Source: Kribbella caucasensis (GTDB lineage: Bacteria; Actinomycetota; Actinomycetes; Propionibacteriales; Kribbellaceae). Taken from it: a DNA stretch of 64,000 bases. Position numbers and translations under genes: made by a program. Within the stretch, counting starts at the first letter, position 1. Every line of letters begins with the position of its first letter. Where the stretch lies: NCBI RefSeq assembly GCF_004361855.1, contig NZ_SNWQ01000012.1:133044-197043 (forward strand), read 5' to 3'. The notes beneath the pieces are model-generated. The model had not been told where the DNA came from and ran no database searches. It saw only the letters and a program-made list of their open reading frames with translations. This document shows, in pieces, positions 12,244 to 20,684 of this stretch.

Positions 12244-12936
12244 TTACGGCCCAAGGTCGTCTGGGTCGGCGAGGGTGATGTCGAGGGCTGAGGCCATGGC
12301 GGCGGTGACGGCGAGGGTGTCGATGGGGGAGGCGTTGGCGATGGTGGCGCCGCTGAGGCTGGCGATGCCGCGGGTGCCCTCCCAGGTGCAGTCGGCGAAG
12401 ATCGCGCCGCGGGCCTTCGCCTGGGAGAACTCGGCCGTGGTCAGGTCGCAGCGGCGGAACACCGTGCCGCTGAGGTCGGCGGAGACGAAGTCGGCGTTCT
12501 GCAGGCGGCAGTCGGTGAACTCCACCCTGACGAACTTCGCGAACCGGAACGAGCTGAAGTCGAGCACTGAGTCCCGGACGGTCACGTGCAGCAGGCTGAG
12601 GCCGGGCCCGGCGAATCCGGTCAGCCGGGACGACGTCACCCGCATCCGGGTCACAGCGGCGTCGGACCAGCGTGCGTTGGCGAGGTCGCAGTGGTCGAGG
12701 ACGACGTCGACCAGGATCGGCTTGTCCAGGTCGGAGCCGCCCAGCCTGCATCGGGTCAGCCGGCTGCCGCTGAGCTCGAGGTGCTCGGCGACGAGATCGC
12801 TGAGGTCGAGATCGGTCAACTCGAGCTCGAGCAGGCGGTCCTCGTCGTCGATCTCGTCCGGGGTGAGCGTCGCCGTGGTCAGATCGGCGCGCAGCCTTGG
12901 CTCGGCGATCTTCGAGGCGGGTTTCGTTGCAGCCAT
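12244..12936 (-). CDS. Pentapeptide-repeat protein
   Basis: A 230-residue protein whose centre (about residues 45-205) is built from A(D/N)Lxx-type pentapeptides such as CDLANARWSDA, NADFVSADLSGTVF and CDLTTAEFSQAKARGAIF, predicted to fold as a right-handed quadrilateral beta-helix. Some members of the family (MfpA, Qnr) mimic DNA and protect gyrase from quinolones; most have no known role and the repeats here are irregular. There are no membrane segments. The ROK gene begins its 3' end 31 bases upstream on the same strand, so the two may be co-transcribed. Confidence 0.85.
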   Translation of the reverse strand: MAATKPASKIAEPRLRADLTTATLTPDEIDDEDRLLELELTDLDLSDLVAEHLELSGSRLTRCRLGGSDLDKPILVDVVLDHCDLANARWSDAAVTRMRVTSSRLTGFAGPGLSLLHVTVRDSVLDFSSFRFAKFVRVEFTDCRLQNADFVSADLSGTVFRRCDLTTAEFSQAKARGAIFADCTWEGTRGIASLSGATIANASPIDTLAVTAAMASALDITLADPDDLGP

Positions 12937-12966
12937 GCGGACACCGTAACGACGGCTGCCGACAAG

Positions 12967-13830
12967 TCAGTCGGTGACGAACCGGGCGGCGGCCCCGATC
13001 AGCCCCGAGTGCTCCGTGTCGTCGGTGACCACCACGTCGTACGGAAACACCTGATGGACCAGGTCGAAAGCGCCCGAGATCGCCCCGCCGAACACCACCC
13101 GGGTCGCGTCGAACCGTTGCAACCAAGGCGTCAGCGCCTCCGACAGCACCGAGAACGCGTCCACCAGCACCTCATGCGCCACCTTGGACCCGGCCCGCGC
13201 GGACTCGGCGATCTCCTTGACCCCGATCCCCTCCCGATCGGCGCCGCGATCGGAGCCGACGCGATCGAAGTACGAGGCCAGGATCGCCCGCGACGAGATC
13301 CAGTCCTCGATCGGCTTCCCCTGGTACGACGTCCGGTACAGCTCACCACCCGGCGGCACCGTGTCACCGCTGCGGACCACGCGTCCGCCGGACAGGAACG
13401 CCGTCCCGATCCCGGTGCCGATGGTGACGCCGACGCACCGTTCCAGCCCACGAAGGGTGCCCGCCGACCACTCGCCGATCGAGAACGCCTCCGCGTCGTT
13501 CACGAACACAATCCGGTCCAGTTTCAGCAGGTCCCGCAGGCTCTTGCCCAGGTCGTGCCCGTAGAGCGAGTCGAACTTCTGTACGCCGCGGTGCCAGGAG
13601 ACCCCGGTCTCGTAGTCGAACGGACCGGGTATCGCCATCGCCAGCCCATTTGCCAGCGGCAACTGATCCGCTGCCCGGCCGAGTTGCGCGACGATCTCCT
13701 CGGCCGTGGTCCGCGAGTCCAGCTTCGCCCGTTCGACCAGTTCGACCGCCCAGTCGTCCGGCGACACCACCGCGGCGGTCACATGACTGCCGCCGACCTC
13801 CAGCACCGACACCCCAGAACTGTTGCCCAT
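12967..13830 (-). CDS. ROK-family sugar kinase-like protein
   Basis: A 287-residue ASKHA-fold protein: phosphate-1 loop near the N-terminus (LEVGGSHVTAAVV, with the usual DxGG Asp replaced by Glu), conserved FVNDAEAFSIGEW (catalytic Asp in the NDA motif), phosphate-2 loop GVTIGTGIGTA and GGELY. The Cys-rich zinc signature of classical ROK glucokinases and repressors is absent. Phosphorylation of a hexose or related sugar is the family expectation; the substrate is open. The start is uncertain: MGNSSG (13830) is the likeliest, with alternatives 3 to 4 codons upstream. Its 5' flank abuts the IS remnant. Confidence 0.78.
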   Translation of the reverse strand: MGNSSGVSVLEVGGSHVTAAVVSPDDWAVELVERAKLDSRTTAEEIVAQLGRAADQLPLANGLAMAIPGPFDYETGVSWHRGVQKFDSLYGHDLGKSLRDLLKLDRIVFVNDAEAFSIGEWSAGTLRGLERCVGVTIGTGIGTAFLSGGRVVRSGDTVPPGGELYRTSYQGKPIEDWISSRAILASYFDRVGSDRGADREGIGVKEIAESARAGSKVAHEVLVDAFSVLSEALTPWLQRFDATRVVFGGAISGAFDLVHQVFPYDVVVTDDTEHSGLIGAAARFVTD

Positions 13831-13857
13831 ACCCCACATCATCGCGTAGGTCGCGGC

Positions 13858-14315
13858 GAAACCCCGTCCTTCAAGGCGGGGAACGGCGACTGCCTTCCTT
13901 CGGGGATTGGGGATTGTCGGTCCCGGCTGATTGGATGGATTCCATGTCCCGGTTCCGGATGTACCCGACTCCCGCGCAGCAGGCTGCGTTGCGGGTGCAG
14001 TGCGGGCACGCCCGGTACGTGTGGAACCTGGCGTTTGAGCAGTGGTCGAGAGTGAATCCTGCGTACACGTCGCAGACCTGTAGCGTCTGTGGGCACTGCG
14101 CACCGGAGAACCGCGATAGCCAAGCGGTGTTCAGGTGCGTGGCCTGCGGGCATCGGGCGAATGCGGATGTGAATGCGGCTGTGAACATCGCGGCCGGACG
14201 GGCCGTCAGCGCACGCCGAGAGACGCCGCCACGGGCCTCGTTGAAGCGTGAACCTCAACGCTACCTCCGCGTAGTGGTTGGAATCCCCGTCCTTCAGGGC
14301 GGGGAGGACGTCAAG
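13858..14315 (+). mobile_element. IS605/IS1341-type element remnant with internally deleted tnpB
   Basis: The segment starts and ends near two copies of the same hairpin, CCCCGTCCTTCA-(A/G)-GGCGGGG (13862-13881 and 14285-14304), differing by one base. This hairpin plus GGAGGACGTCAAG is, from my knowledge of actinobacterial IS1341-type elements, the usual right end, where the TnpB guide (omega) RNA ends and the guide begins. Only about 450 bases remain between the ends; an intact element would be about 1.3 kb. No tnpA is present. Exact ends are approximate. The downstream end lies directly on the 5' end of the copper-binding ycnI-like gene. Confidence 0.7.
13935..14306 (+). pseudogene. tnpB: tnpB with an in-frame internal deletion
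   Basis: The reading frame begins like TnpB (MDSMSRFRMYPTPAQQAALR...HARYVWNLAFEQW) and then jumps straight to the C-terminal zinc ribbon (TCSVCGHCAPEN...CVACGHRANADVNAAVNIAAG). About 280 residues, including the first two RuvC acidic residues, are missing, so it cannot be an active nuclease. Both zinc Cys pairs and the last RuvC Asp (NADVNAA) remain. There is no stop codon at the normal TnpB end: the frame passes through the right-end hairpin and on into the ycnI-like gene until 15089. Confidence 0.8.
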
Positions 14316-15089
14316 TCCAACAAGCTCGTACTACGTGCTGCCGCGATCGCCGCGGCCTCCGCGTTCGTCATGCTCGGCGCGGCCAACTCCGCCTCGGCCC
14401 ACGTCACGGTGTCGTCGCCGGACGCCAAGCCGGGCGGTTACGCCAAGCTGGTGTTCCGGGTGCCGACCGAGTCCGACACCGCCGCCACCACCAAGCTGGT
14501 CGTGTCGCTGCCGAAGGATCACCCGTTCGCGCATGTCGGCGCGCAGGTGAAGGACGGCTGGAAGGTGGTCAAGACCACCGAGAAGCTGCCCGCGGCGGTC
14601 AAGGTCGGCGACGTCACGCTGACCGAGGCGATCACCACAGTCACCTGGACGGCGACCGCCGGCGGCGTACCGGCGAACGAATTCGACGAGTTCGCGCTGT
14701 CGGTCGGGCGGTTGCCGGAAGGCGTTGACTCGCTCAGCTTCCCGGCCGAGCAGACCTACAGCGACGGGGAGGTGGTCAAGTGGGCCGAGGTCTCCAAGAG
14801 GGACACCGACAAGCCCGAGCACCCCGCGCCGGCGCTGAAGCTGGCCGCCGCGATCACCCCGGTCGCCGCCACCACGGACGCGGCGGAGGACGGCGGGGCC
14901 GACCCGCTCGCCCGTGCCCTGGGTGGGGCCGGCCTGCTACTGGGCCTGATCGGCCTCGGGCTCGGCCTGCGCGCTCGTCGGCCGACGAGCGCCGCGGTCG
15001 CCGCCGACCCGGCCGACGGTTCCGGCGCCGGACCGGACAGCGGCGCGGGGCCGGTGTCGGGCGGCGGGTCATCTCAGGCGAAGCTGTAG
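14274..15089 (+). CDS. YcnI-like (DUF1775) copper-binding surface protein, 5' end replaced by IS sequence
   Basis: From about 14313 the product has a signal peptide (KLVLRAAAIAAASAFVMLG...ASA) and a mature N-terminal His (AHVTVSSPDA), the copper ligand used by YcnI-type proteins, followed by the beta-sandwich DUF1775 domain, a linker and a C-terminal membrane helix (GGAGLLLGLIGLGLGL) with an R-x-RR stop-transfer. The native start codon is not visible: the codon where it would be expected is GTC (14310), inside the IS right end. I place a provisional start at the in-frame GTG 14274, in IS DNA. It is followed 2 bases later by copC and then copD, suggesting copper handling at the cell envelope. 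Confidence 0.75.
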   Translation: MVGIPVLQGGEDVKSNKLVLRAAAIAAASAFVMLGAANSASAHVTVSSPDAKPGGYAKLVFRVPTESDTAATTKLVVSLPKDHPFAHVGAQVKDGWKVVKTTEKLPAAVKVGDVTLTEAITTVTWTATAGGVPANEFDEFALSVGRLPEGVDSLSFPAEQTYSDGEVVKWAEVSKRDTDKPEHPAPALKLAAAITPVAATTDAAEDGGADPLARALGGAGLLLGLIGLGLGLRARRPTSAAVAADPADGSGAGPDSGAGPVSGGGSSQAKL

Positions 15090-15091
15090 TC

Positions 15092-15601
15092 GTGCGTCGA
15101 CTCGTTGCTCTGCTGGTGGCGTCGCTGCTGGTCCTGGTGGTCTCCACCGGGCCGGCGGCGGCGCACGCCAAGCTGGAATCGATCACGCCGGCCGACGGTT
15201 CGACGATGGCCGCGCCGCCGACCGAGGTGGTGCTCACCTTCAACGAACCGGTCGGCAGCACCGGCGCCCAGGTCGTGGTCAGGACGCCCAGCGGTACGGA
15301 CGTGTCCACCGGTGAGCTCAAGGTGGTCGACAACACGGTGACCCAGCCGGTCGGGGCGATGATCGAGGCCGGGAAGTACCGGGTCGACGCGCGGATCACC
15401 TCGGCCGACGGACACCCGATCACGGTCTCGGCGAGCTTCACCGTCACGCACGCCGGGCATCCGCCGGTCCAGCCGACTTCGGGCAGCACGCCGGCTGAGG
15501 GTGGCACGAACGTGGTGGCGATCGTCGGGGCGTTCCTGGTGATGCTGGTCGTCGTGGCGCTCGCGATCGTAATCGTCCGGCGCCGGCCGACAGCCTCATG
15601 A
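15092..15601 (+). CDS. copC: CopC-domain copper-binding protein, membrane-anchored
   Basis: A 169-residue protein: signal peptide (RRLVALLVASLLVLVVSTGPAAA), then mature AHAKLESITPADGST with the N-terminal His expected to bind Cu(II), and the second CopC copper motif SADGHPITVSASFTV. A C-terminal helix (VVAIVGAFLVMLVVVALAIVIV) anchors it to the membrane. The GTG start lies 2 bases after the ycnI-like stop and its own stop overlaps copD by ATGA. The three genes therefore form a tight unit for periplasm-side copper binding and transfer to CopD. Confidence 0.88.
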   Translation: MRRLVALLVASLLVLVVSTGPAAAHAKLESITPADGSTMAAPPTEVVLTFNEPVGSTGAQVVVRTPSGTDVSTGELKVVDNTVTQPVGAMIEAGKYRVDARITSADGHPITVSASFTVTHAGHPPVQPTSGSTPAEGGTNVVAIVGAFLVMLVVVALAIVIVRRRPTAS

Positions 15602-16581
15602 AGAAGGCGCTCAGCGCCGGATTTGTTGCCGCAGGCACCGTAGTACTGATGGTGGCGCTGCTCGCCGCGGGTGGTGCGCCGGAGTCGTTGCCGGCCAGTC
15701 TGTCCGGTCCTGGGCAGCCCGTGTCGTGGGCTGTTCCCGTACTGCGGCTGGTGGCTGATGTGGCTGCCATCGCGTGTGGTGGTGCCGTGCTCGCGGCCGT
15801 CGTACTGATGCGGGCCGATGAGGGTGGGAACCTCGGAAAACAAGGGCTTCGGGCTTGTCAGGATGCTGCGATCCTGGCTGCGGTGTGGGCGGTTGCGAGC
15901 ATTGGCGGCCTGGTCGCGACCGCGTCGGTGATCCTCGGCGTACCGCTGTCGCACCTTCCCGAACACGCTGAGCTCGCCGGATCCGTGAGTCAGGTCAGGG
16001 CGCTGGCGGCGGCCGTCGTACTGACTGCTGTTCTCGCTGTCGTGTTGAGTGGTTGCCGAACGGTGGCGACGGCTCGTGTTGCGCTCGGGCTGACGGCCGC
16101 GGCTCTGGTCGGTCCGTTGCTGACCGGACACGGCGCGATCGAGCGGACCGGGTTCTGGTCGGTGCTAGCGACCTCCTCGCTCGTACTGCACGTGTTCGCT
16201 GCAGTTGCGTGGATTGGTGGGCTCGGCGCGTTGCTGCGGTACACCCGGGAGCGGGCCGCGATCGAGCGGTTCAGCCGGCTCGCGCTGAGCTGCGCCATCA
16301 CGATCGGGGTGACCGGGCTGCTCACCGCCGAGATCCACCTGGGCGGTCGCGACGACGGTTGGGGCCTGATCAGCCAGTGGGTGACCACCGGGTACGGCGC
16401 GCTCGTCTTCGCCAAGGCGGTCGCGTTCGCCATCCTGGTCTGCATCGGCTGGTGGCACCGCCAGTCCACCCTGCCCGCCCTGGCCGACCGCCCGACAGCC
16501 TTCTGGCGCCTGGCCGCAGTCGAGCTCCTCGTCATGGCCGGCACCGTAGGCCTGGCTGTTGCCCTCTCCCGAACCCCGTAA
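15598..16581 (+). CDS. copD: CopD-domain copper transport membrane protein
   Basis: A 327-residue polytopic protein with about eight hydrophobic helices. The CopD domain occupies the C-terminal half (VLHVFAAVAWIGGLGALLRYTRE, AEIHLGG, YGALVFAKAVAFAILVCIGWWHR), with conserved His residues inside helices. CopC delivers copper to CopD for import in known systems, and in actinomycetes this supports copper enzymes. The start overlaps the copC stop. A radical copper oxidase gene lies 8 kb upstream, which may be one client; that link is inference. Confidence 0.85.
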   Translation: MKKALSAGFVAAGTVVLMVALLAAGGAPESLPASLSGPGQPVSWAVPVLRLVADVAAIACGGAVLAAVVLMRADEGGNLGKQGLRACQDAAILAAVWAVASIGGLVATASVILGVPLSHLPEHAELAGSVSQVRALAAAVVLTAVLAVVLSGCRTVATARVALGLTAAALVGPLLTGHGAIERTGFWSVLATSSLVLHVFAAVAWIGGLGALLRYTRERAAIERFSRLALSCAITIGVTGLLTAEIHLGGRDDGWGLISQWVTTGYGALVFAKAVAFAILVCIGWWHRQSTLPALADRPTAFWRLAAVELLVMAGTVGLAVALSRTP

Positions 16582-16651
16582 CCCTTTGCCCGATCGTGCA
16601 CCGCTAATCCTCAGGTCGGTGATATGTCAACAGCGCCGGTATCCTGGCTGG

Positions 16652-17149
16652 ATGACGGAGACGCGGTGGCTTGATGCGCGGGAGGCGCATCTGTGGCAGT
16701 CCTACCGGGCCAGCTATCGCGAGCTGCTGGCCGCGCTGGAGACCCGGCTGACCAGCAATTCCGGCCTGTCCGGCGCGGACTACGCGCTGCTGCACCCGCT
16801 GTCGACCTCCGACTGCGGAGTACTGCGGACGCGGGACCTCGGCAAGTCGGTCGGCTGGGAGCGCAGCCGGTTGTCGCATCAGGTCAGCCGGATGGAGAAG
16901 CGCGGTCTGGTGACCCGCGAGGAGTGCGAGTCCGACGCGCGCGGCTCGATGGTCCGGATCACCGAGCTCGGCCGCAAGGCGATCGAGGCGGCCGCCCCCG
17001 ATCACGTCGAAGCCGTCCGCTCGTACCTGCTCGACCGGCTCACCCGCGAGGAGCAGGACGTCCTCACCGCGCTGCTCGACCGCGTCCTCGACGGCCTGCC
17101 CGCCCGCGACCTCTGCCGCGGCGACGGCAGCATCCCGTCCGACTGCTGA
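16652..17149 (+). CDS. MarR-family transcriptional regulator
   Basis: A 165-residue MarR protein: dimerisation helices at both ends and a winged helix at about residues 45-110 (TRDLGKSVGWERSRLSHQVSRMEKRGLVTREECESDARGSMVRITELGR). The start is ATG 16652; TATCCT (16640-16645) lies 6 bases before it, so the message is probably leaderless and separate from the copper operon. The ligand is unknown. A short CCGCT/AGCGG hairpin (17151-17165) followed by GTTTAA just after the stop may terminate it. Confidence 0.88.
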   Translation: MTETRWLDAREAHLWQSYRASYRELLAALETRLTSNSGLSGADYALLHPLSTSDCGVLRTRDLGKSVGWERSRLSHQVSRMEKRGLVTREECESDARGSMVRITELGRKAIEAAAPDHVEAVRSYLLDRLTREEQDVLTALLDRVLDGLPARDLCRGDGSIPSDC

Positions 17150-17180
17150 TCGCCGCTGCCCGAGCGGGTTTAATGGCCGC

Positions 17181-18041
17181 ATGCTTGATCCGGACGATGT
17201 ATGGAGTGACGACCTCGGGCCATCCGGGGTCGTCGTTCGTTCTGCCGAGAAGCTGGACGGCGGAGTCGCGAACAGCACCTGGCGGGTCACCCTTGCCGAT
17301 GGTGAAGTGGTGGTCGTCAAGACCTCCAGTACTGCGCCCGACGGCTTGTTCGCAGCGGAGGCCGCCGGCCTGGAGATCCTTCGTGAGCATGGCTTGCGTA
17401 CTCCGGAAATGCTCGCGGTCAGCCAGAGATCGTTGACGCTGGAGGCGTTGGAACCCGCCAAGCCTGAGACGGACAGGTTCTGGGAGGCGGCCGGCCGCGC
17501 GATCGCCGGGCTGCACGGCACAACCTCGCCGAAGTTCGGCTGGGATCACGACGGCTGGCTCGGCCGGCTTCCCCAGGAGAACGACTGGGACGACGACGGG
17601 CACCGGTTCTTCGCGACCCGCCGGATCCTCCGCTACTTCCGCGAGCCGAAGCTCCAGCAAGCACTGGACACCGCCGACCTTGCCGCGTTGGAGCGCCTGT
17701 GTGATCGGCTCGGGGACCTGCTTCCAGCGGCTCCCGCGGTGCTTACCCATGGGGATCTGTGGCACGCCAACATCATCGCGACCGCCGACGGCGAGCCGGT
17801 CTTCATTGACCCGGCAGTGAGCTGGACCTGGGCCGAGGTCGACATCAGCATGGCCTACTGCACCGGCAGTGTGCCTGAGCGTTTCTTCGCCGCCTACCAC
17901 GAGCTCAGGCCGCCCGAACCCGGCTGGCGGGAGCGGATGGAACTCCTCAACCTGCGCGAGCGCCTCTGCGTGCTCGCCCACTTCGGCCCGACCGGGGATT
18001 GCGTCGCCCGGATCCGCGAAACCCTCGACCGCTTCGCGTAA
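17181..18041 (+). CDS. Fructosamine kinase-family protein
   Basis: A 286-residue protein-kinase-like phosphotransferase. Visible motifs: GGVANSTWRVTLADGE (nucleotide loop), VVKT (ATP-binding Lys), HGDLWHANI (catalytic Asp) and FIDPAVSWTWAEVDISMAYC (metal Asp, in the fructosamine-kinase style DPA...E-D pattern). The family phosphorylates sugar adducts on proteins to trigger deglycation, or other small molecules. The length matches the family. The start ATG is about 8 bases after a TTTAAT -10-like hexamer, suggesting a leaderless message. No functional partner is adjacent. Confidence 0.85.
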   Translation: MLDPDDVWSDDLGPSGVVVRSAEKLDGGVANSTWRVTLADGEVVVVKTSSTAPDGLFAAEAAGLEILREHGLRTPEMLAVSQRSLTLEALEPAKPETDRFWEAAGRAIAGLHGTTSPKFGWDHDGWLGRLPQENDWDDDGHRFFATRRILRYFREPKLQQALDTADLAALERLCDRLGDLLPAAPAVLTHGDLWHANIIATADGEPVFIDPAVSWTWAEVDISMAYCTGSVPERFFAAYHELRPPEPGWRERMELLNLRERLCVLAHFGPTGDCVARIRETLDRFA

Positions 18042-18125
18042 CCGGGCGATGACACGCCGTCGCGCGGGGCGGCGGATCGAGCGGGCGGAAAGAATGAGTG
18101 AGTCTGTTCGGTATGCGCGCTGAAT

Positions 18126-18154
18126 TTGACAACTATTTTCATTAACGGCAGGAT
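18126..18154 (+). promoter_or_regulatory. Zur-like operator over a sigma-70 type promoter
   Basis: TTGACA (18126-18131) and CAGGAT (18149-18154) are spaced 17 bases. TGACAACTATTTTCA (18127-18141) overlaps the -35 and spacer and matches the actinobacterial Zur consensus TGAAAATGATTTTCA, as I recall it, at 12 of 15 positions. It lies 65 bases before the substrate-binding protein gene and is one of the few AT-rich spots in the region. Zur binding is inference. Confidence 0.6.
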
Positions 18155-18206
18155 TCGAGCCGGCGGGGGGACCTCGCTGGATCCATCGCACCCGTGAGGA
18201 AACTGG

Positions 18207-19745
18207 ATGTCCGAAGCGCTGAACAGACGAGGATTCCTGGGCCTGGCCGGTGGTTTGGGGCTGGCCGCGATGACCGGTTGCGGTGCCGATGGAGGCGCCG
18301 ACGCCGCATCGCAGCCCAAGTCGGGCGGGCGACTCCGCGCGGTCTACGCCGGTGGCGGCGCCAAGGAAGTGCTCGACCCGCATGTTCAGAGCCTGTTCGT
18401 AGACATCGCCAGGCACAAGGCGATGTACGAGAAGCTGGTCGAGCTCGGGCCGGACCTCAAGCCGTTGCCGCGGCTCGCCGAGAAGTGGGAGCCGGACGCG
18501 CAGGCCGCGACCTGGCGGTTCACCCTGCGGGACGCGACCTTCCACGACGGGCAGAAGCTGACCGCCGAGGACGTGCTCTACAGCCTGTCCCGGATGGCCG
18601 ACCCGACCTCGCCCGAGCGGGTCGCCCAGTCGTCGCTCGCCACGCTCGACCTGCGCCGCTGCCGCGCGGTCGACCAGCGCACGGTCGAGCTGACCCTGAC
18701 CGCGCCGAACGCCGAGTTCCCCGCGCTGCTGGCCGGGATCGGCACCCAGATCGTGCGCAACGGCTTCAAGGATCCGACCAAGCCGATCGGGACCGGACCG
18801 TTCACGTTCGTGTCGTTCGAGGCCGGCCGTTCGATGGTGGCCCGCCGGTACGACGACTACTGGGACGGCGCGGCCCGGATCGAGGAGCTGCACGTGCTCT
18901 CGGCCGACGCGGAGGCTCGCGCGAACGCGTTGCAGGGCGGCCAAGCGGAGTACGCCAACGAGATGACCGCAACCTTCGCCCGGACCGCCGAGGCCGGGAA
19001 GACGGTGAAGATCGTCGCTGCGAAGGCGTCGACCACGCAGGCGTTCGTGATGAAGGTGGACCAAGCGCCGTTCGACAACCCGGACGTGCGGATGGCGTTC
19101 AAGCTGCTCGCCGACCGGCAGCGGCTCGTCGATGTCGTCCTCGCCGGTCGTGGTCAGGTGGCGAACGACCTGTTCGGCAAGGGATTCCAGTACTACCCGG
19201 CCGATCTGCCGCAGCGCGAGCGGAACGTCGAAGAGGCGAAAGCCTTGCTGAAAAAGGCGGGAGCGCTGAACAAGGAGTTCGAGATCTACACCTCGGACGC
19301 GTCGGCCGGTTTCGTCGAGGCGGCCACCCTGTTCGCCGAGCAGGTGGCCGAGGCGGGGGTCAAGCTCAAGGTGACCACCGGCGGCTCCCAGACGTACGCG
19401 AAGGACCTGCTGACCAAGGGCATGATGGGCAGCCACCGGTCCGGGGCGATGCCGATCCCGCAGTACATCACCGATCGGCTGCTGTCGAAGTCGCCGTTCA
19501 ACGTGACGCACTGGCGGCGGCCCGCGTTCGACGCCGGTTTCGCCGCGGCCCAGGTGCTGACCGACGAGGTCGCGCGGTCCTCGAAGTACTCCGAACTGCA
19601 GAAGTCGTTGCGGGACGAGGGCGGCATCCTGGCCTGGGGTCATCCGGACTACCTGGTCGCGGTGTCGTCGAAGGTCGAGGGGGTCCAGGCGGTGCCGCCG
19701 AACACGCTGGACTCGAGCCGGTTCGACAAGGTGTGGCTGGCCTGA
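18207..19745 (+). CDS. Tat-exported lipoprotein, ABC transporter substrate-binding protein (SBP family 5)
   Basis: A 512-residue solute-binding protein with a twin-arginine signal (NRRGFLGLAGGLGLAAM) and a lipobox TGC, so it is exported folded and lipid-anchored. The body is the family-5 fold used for peptides, nickel and metallophores: EVLDPH, LAEKWEPD, TWRFTLRDATFHDGQKLTAEDV, KPIGTGPF and NPDVRMAFKLLADRQRLV. AGGA lies 7 bases before the ATG. First gene of a seven-gene operon with the two permeases, a double ATPase and three non-transport genes. With the Zur-like box, the ligand may be a zinc-metallophore complex; a peptide cannot be excluded. Confidence 0.9.
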   Translation: MSEALNRRGFLGLAGGLGLAAMTGCGADGGADAASQPKSGGRLRAVYAGGGAKEVLDPHVQSLFVDIARHKAMYEKLVELGPDLKPLPRLAEKWEPDAQAATWRFTLRDATFHDGQKLTAEDVLYSLSRMADPTSPERVAQSSLATLDLRRCRAVDQRTVELTLTAPNAEFPALLAGIGTQIVRNGFKDPTKPIGTGPFTFVSFEAGRSMVARRYDDYWDGAARIEELHVLSADAEARANALQGGQAEYANEMTATFARTAEAGKTVKIVAAKASTTQAFVMKVDQAPFDNPDVRMAFKLLADRQRLVDVVLAGRGQVANDLFGKGFQYYPADLPQRERNVEEAKALLKKAGALNKEFEIYTSDASAGFVEAATLFAEQVAEAGVKLKVTTGGSQTYAKDLLTKGMMGSHRSGAMPIPQYITDRLLSKSPFNVTHWRRPAFDAGFAAAQVLTDEVARSSKYSELQKSLRDEGGILAWGHPDYLVAVSSKVEGVQAVPPNTLDSSRFDKVWLA

Positions 19746-20684
19746 ATGCGGTGGTACGCGGCCCAGCGGGCTGCCCTGGCCATGCTCCAGCTCGCTGTGC
19801 TGTCGGTGCTTGTCTTCGTACTGACCGCGTTGCTTCCTGGTGATGCCGCGGACCTGCGGTTCACCGAGACGCTGACACCTGACCAGGTCGTGCGGTTGCG
19901 GGAGCAGCTCGGGCTGGACCGGCCCGCGGTCGAGCGGTTCACGCACTGGCTGGGCAATGTGGTGACGGGTGATCTCGGTACCTCGCTGATCAGTGGCGGG
20001 CCGGTCGTCGACATCGTGAAGGCGTCCGTCGGGGCGACGCTGGTGCTCACGCTGACGACGCTGGCCGTGGTGGTTCCGCTGGCCGTTGCCCTGGGCATCT
20101 TGATGGGGACGCGCGAGAACGGGCGGCTGGATCGGGCGATCACGTCGGTCACGCTGGGGCTGAGCGCGATCCCGGACTTCGTCATCGCGGTGGTTCTGGT
20201 GGCGGTCTTCTCGCTCAAACTCGGCTGGTTGCCGGCCACCTGGGTCGGTGGTGAGTTGCTGGCGAGTCCGGCGCTGCTGGTGTTGCCGGTGGCGGTGTTG
20301 TTCGGGCGCACGGTCTGCCTGCTCTCGCGACAAGTGCGGGCGGGGACGATCACGGCGCTGCAGGCGGAGTACGTCGTACAGGCTCGTCGGTTGGGTGTAC
20401 CTCGTCGGCGGTTGCTGCTGCGACACGTGTTGCCGAATGCCGCGGTCCCCGGCGTCCAGGAGCTCGCGCGAACCGGGGACACGTTGCTCGGTGGAGTGCT
20501 CGTGGTCGAGGCGATCTTCGCGATCCCGGGGTTCGCGACCGCGCTGGTCGACGGAGTGGAGACGCGCGACGTCCCGGTCGTGCAGGGGCTGACGCTGGTC
20601 CTGGCGGTCGCGGCGTTGCTGATCAACCTCGGCGCCGACCTGGTCTGCAACCGACTCGTACCGCGGACGGAGCTGCTCCGATGA
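19746..20684 (+). CDS. ABC transporter permease, DppB type
   Basis: A 312-residue membrane protein with six helices and the DppB-like layout: N-terminal helix followed by a periplasmic domain (RFTETLTPDQVVRLREQLGLDRPAVERFTHWLGNVVTGDLG), then the BPD transport core. The ATPase-docking EAA loop reads LQAEYVVQARRLGVPRRRLLLRHVLPNA. Its ATG directly follows the SBP stop, and its own stop overlaps the second permease by ATGA. Confidence 0.92.
   Translation: MRWYAAQRAALAMLQLAVLSVLVFVLTALLPGDAADLRFTETLTPDQVVRLREQLGLDRPAVERFTHWLGNVVTGDLGTSLISGGPVVDIVKASVGATLVLTLTTLAVVVPLAVALGILMGTRENGRLDRAITSVTLGLSAIPDFVIAVVLVAVFSLKLGWLPATWVGGELLASPALLVLPVAVLFGRTVCLLSRQVRAGTITALQAEYVVQARRLGVPRRRLLLRHVLPNAAVPGVQELARTGDTLLGGVLVVEAIFAIPGFATALVDGVETRDVPVVQGLTLVLAVAALLINLGADLVCNRLVPRTELLR

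Noticed and set aside
12967-13830. Polyphosphate glucokinase annotation for the ROK-like gene.
   Set aside because: The polyphosphate-glucokinase signature and the ROK zinc cysteines are absent; kept as generic ROK-like.
16559-16651. Upstream ATG extension of the MarR gene at 16559.
   Set aside because: It overlaps the copD 3' end, lacks a ribosome site, and the conserved protein starts at 16652 after a -10 hexamer.
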